From NCBI GenBank assembly GCA_949294665.1, contig CASFID010000058.1, positions 31,557 through 95,556 of the forward strand: a stretch of 64,000 nt of DNA, given 5' to 3'. The DNA is from an uncultured Eubacteriales bacterium. GTDB taxonomy: Bacteria > Bacillota > Clostridia > Lachnospirales > Lachnospiraceae. Position 1 is the first letter of the stretch; each line of letters starts with the position of its first letter. The position numbers and the translations under genes were made by a program. The notes under the pieces were generated by a model. It was given only the letters and a program-made list of their open reading frames with translations, ran no database searches and was not told where the DNA came from. Of this stretch, positions 63,001 through 64,000 are shown piece by piece.

Positions 63001-63548
63001 TGATCCCCTCTTTTCTGAAGGAAGAAGAAGCTCTTACCGGCGCCTCCAGGGGAAGCGCCTATCACAAACTTCTGGAACTTCTGGACTTTTCGGAAGATTA
63101 TAATGAGAAAAAACTGGAACAGACTATAGACAGGCTGAAAGCAGAGGGGGGGCTGTCCGCTGAGATGGCGGAGTGCATCCGCCCGGGAGATATCCTGAAC
63201 TTTCTCAACTGTACGAGCGGGAACAGGATGGCAGAGGCCGCCCGCAGAGACAGCCTGTACAAAGAGCAGCCTTTTGTCATAAGCGTTGATGCTTCGGACA
63301 TATATCCTGGCGCAGATTCGGAAGAAAAGATCCTGGTCCAGGGGATCATCGACGTGTATTTCGAGGAGCCGGACGGACTGGTCGTTCTGGATTATAAGAC
63401 GGATAAAGTAAAGAGGGGGGCGGAACTGAAAGAAAAATATCATGCTCAGCTCGATTATTACGCCCGGGCGCTGGAGCGCCTGACGGGAAAACCGGTGAAG
63501 GAGAAGATCATCTATTCCTTTACTCTTGAGGAGGAGATCAAAGTATGA
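60006..63548 (+). CDS. addA: ATP-dependent helicase/nuclease subunit A
   Basis: A 1180-residue UvrD-type helicase with C-terminal RecB-like nuclease. Walker A is SAAAGSGKTAVLVERI (~23), motif II IDEYQDSN (~391), motif V/VI regions MSIHKSKGLEFP and YVALTRAKEKL, and the nuclease motif VVLDYKTDKV (~1131). Works with AddB on DNA ends. It starts inside addB, so the subunits are co-translated. Confidence 0.97.
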   Translation: MSVKWTSEQQRVIDLRGCNILVSAAAGSGKTAVLVERIVKRLTGGEHPTDVDKLLIVTYTEAAASEMKERISAAIEQKLEERPGDSHLERQSTLVHSAQITTIHSFCLSVIRDHFHVIGIDPSFRVAEDGELKLLKQDVLDELLESRYAAGGEEFPSFVERFGTGKNDRKIEGIILKLYEYSRSYPQPDKWLDECVKIYETPDLEDRARKRISVRIADICRVLNRGLHICEAPDGPYMYADMLESDLSEMQRLEEAGSFDEMYDAAGNVKWKRLSSKKDDTVSPGKREQVRKLRKQAKDLFDSLRESCLYAPSDVWKKDMRDAGGSMAVLADLVKEFSTAFSEKKRLRNMIDFNDMEQFALSILTEERDGRLVPTAVAREYQEQFEEVMIDEYQDSNLVQETILTSVSKVTAGTGNIFMVGDVKQSIYSFRLSRPELFMEKYNTYSLDGGGGQRIDLHRNFRSRPEVLDSVNDIFRQIMKKDLDGIEYDDTAALYPGASFPPLPAGQENICRTELLLLGDDRLKGEAKKRAEAEMIADRIQELIRDGIVFDKDTDGYRKVHYRDIVILTRSIRGWAEICSQVLAEAGIPAYSVSREGYFETYEVSILLDYLKILDNARQDLPLAAVLTSPFGGLDTRELADIRIAYPNLPFYEAASSYAGEKKDALGMKLSGFFDQAAYFRVRVPFTPIHDLLAQIIESTGYGVYITAMPGGAQRIANIEMLVERAAAFEGTSYKGLFNFVRYIEQLKKYDVDYGEAGLMDEQSDTVRIMSIHKSKGLEFPIVFAAGLGKQFNTQDTKGSVLLHPEWGVGLDTVDLRRRTKAPTFLKKMIRETTVLENLAEEMRVLYVALTRAKEKLIMTGTVRSSALPGNGSGEVFRAEGARNYLDWILPCLVEEDTGELRQDAPVDVHLVGDGDLFMRSARESAESLALAVLDRWDTAKVYAPGFREKLEEQMDYIYPFEDEGRMKLKFTVSELKKRSYLAEEAGEEMYEEPEVVPLIPSFLKEEEALTGASRGSAYHKLLELLDFSEDYNEKKLEQTIDRLKAEGGLSAEMAECIRPGDILNFLNCTSGNRMAEAARRDSLYKEQPFVISVDASDIYPGADSEEKILVQGIIDVYFEEPDGLVVLDYKTDKVKRGAELKEKYHAQLDYYARALERLTGKPVKEKIIYSFTLEEEIKV

Positions 63549-63817
63549 GTGTTCTTACATGGTATCTTGCGGCAATAAATTTTCTCACCTGGGTTGTATA
63601 CGGACTTGATAAGGGAAGAGCAAAAGCCGGGAAGTGGCGCATCTCCGAGCGGACGCTCCTGCTCCTGGCGCTTGCGGGCGGATCTGTCGGGGCTCTGGCA
63701 GGGATGCTCATGTTCCGCCACAAGATAAGAAAGGCGAAGTTCGTTCTCAGTGTGCCGGTCATGTTTGTGGTGCAGTGTGTGATCGTGACAGTATTGTATC
63801 TGAGGATGCGGGGATAG
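63545..63817 (+). CDS. DUF1294 family membrane protein
   Basis: A 90-residue protein with about three hydrophobic helices and the DUF1294 signature FLTWVVYGLDKGRAKAGKWRISE followed by LLLLALAGGSVGALAGMLMFRHK. Function unknown. Its ATG overlaps the addA stop (ATGA), so it is read from the same mRNA. Confidence 0.87.
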   Translation: MSVLTWYLAAINFLTWVVYGLDKGRAKAGKWRISERTLLLLALAGGSVGALAGMLMFRHKIRKAKFVLSVPVMFVVQCVIVTVLYLRMRG

Positions 63818-63952
63818 GATATACCGGGGAACGGGAGCGCTCGAAAAAGTTCACGCATTTTAAGCGCGGTGAGATAAGAAAACAAGCAAAAACCCTTATA
63901 TCATCGCGTTTATGGACAGCGGGCAAACAGGTTACAAGTGAATAACCAAGCA

Positions 63953-63984
63953 AAAGGGACGTTATCGAGAGATAGCGTCCCTTT
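63953..63984 (+). terminator. Probable terminator of the addBA operon
   Basis: AAAGGGACGTTATC pairs with GATAGCGTCCCTTT around a GAGA loop (one G-T pair). It lies about 135 bases after the DUF1294 stop. The T-run is short. The 63818-63952 stretch shows no gene. Confidence 0.65.
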
Positions 63985-64000
63985 CTGCATACTACGCCGC

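Noticed and set aside
63818-63952. A possible integration site downstream of the addBA operon
   Set aside because: I see no direct repeat, integrase gene or tRNA to support it; the stretch is best left as intergenic.

Overview
The window looks like a chromosome segment of a gut Lachnospiraceae (Clostridia, Bacillota). The evidence is strong AGGAGG ribosome sites, TTGACA/TATAAT promoters, an HrcA/CIRCE operator in front of htpG, AddAB rather than RecBCD, a BceAB-RS style transporter and two-component set, and an aldolase-type bacterial microcompartment (BMC). I saw no rRNA, tRNA, CRISPR array, intact insertion sequence or prophage. The species cannot be fixed from this sequence alone.

Layout. 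1-4.1 kb: 3' end of a cyclophilin gene, an EamA transporter, a GNAT acetyltransferase and CIRCE-controlled htpG. 4.2-8.2 kb: a four-gene O-acylation cassette (SGNH hydrolase, DUF4358, MBOAT acyltransferase, DHHW/AlgJ-like protein). 8.2-15.7 kb: a DUF5721 gene, a very large degenerate-GGDEF/PAS/GAF/EAL protein preceded by a 10-G tract, and a CheB-CheR-PAS fusion. 15.8-19.6 kb: a second, diverged copy of the same O-acylation cassette. 19.6-26.3 kb: an RluF-type pseudouridine synthase, ligA, a DUF1538 membrane protein with a tandem PII-like partner, and a ClpX-type unfoldase. 26.4-37.5 kb: an S8 peptidase with an altered nucleophile, a protein with 11-residue repeats, an LspA-like protein, a HAD hydrolase, a heterodimeric ABC exporter, and a small cluster of tandem-Nudix, flavodoxin and NMN-adenylyltransferase-like genes, followed by a DUF6512 membrane protein and a PHP hydrolase.

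37.7-49.2 kb holds a complete BMC operon: PduU/EutS shell, PduV/EutP GTPase, class II (fuculose/rhamnulose-phosphate type) aldolase, PduO-C/GlcG-like protein, CoA-acylating aldehyde dehydrogenase, Zn alcohol dehydrogenase, four BMC-H shell proteins, PduL, BMC-P, PduS/RnfC-like protein, PduT-like BMC-T, a DeoR regulator and a PduQ-like Fe alcohol dehydrogenase. No diol dehydratase of either the glycyl-radical or the B12 type lies in the operon. As it stands it could process lactaldehyde released by the aldolase. Two sigma-A type promoters each carry a CAACA-N7/8-TGTTG inverted repeat that may bind the DeoR protein. A very long terminator hairpin closes the operon.

49.3-54.0 kb: a BceAB-type ABC transporter with its response regulator and kinase. 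54.2-56.4 kb: a small alarmone synthetase, the eroded remains of an Rpn-type nuclease gene, a Crp/Fnr regulator and thioredoxin. 56.6-63.8 kb: addB, addA and a DUF1294 gene.

The observations most worth following are the poly-G tract at the start of the EAL protein (possible phase variation), the duplicated O-acylation cassette around it, the in-frame second start inside one BMC-H gene, the BMC operon without a dehydratase, its candidate operators, and the Ser-to-Cys change in the S8 peptidase.
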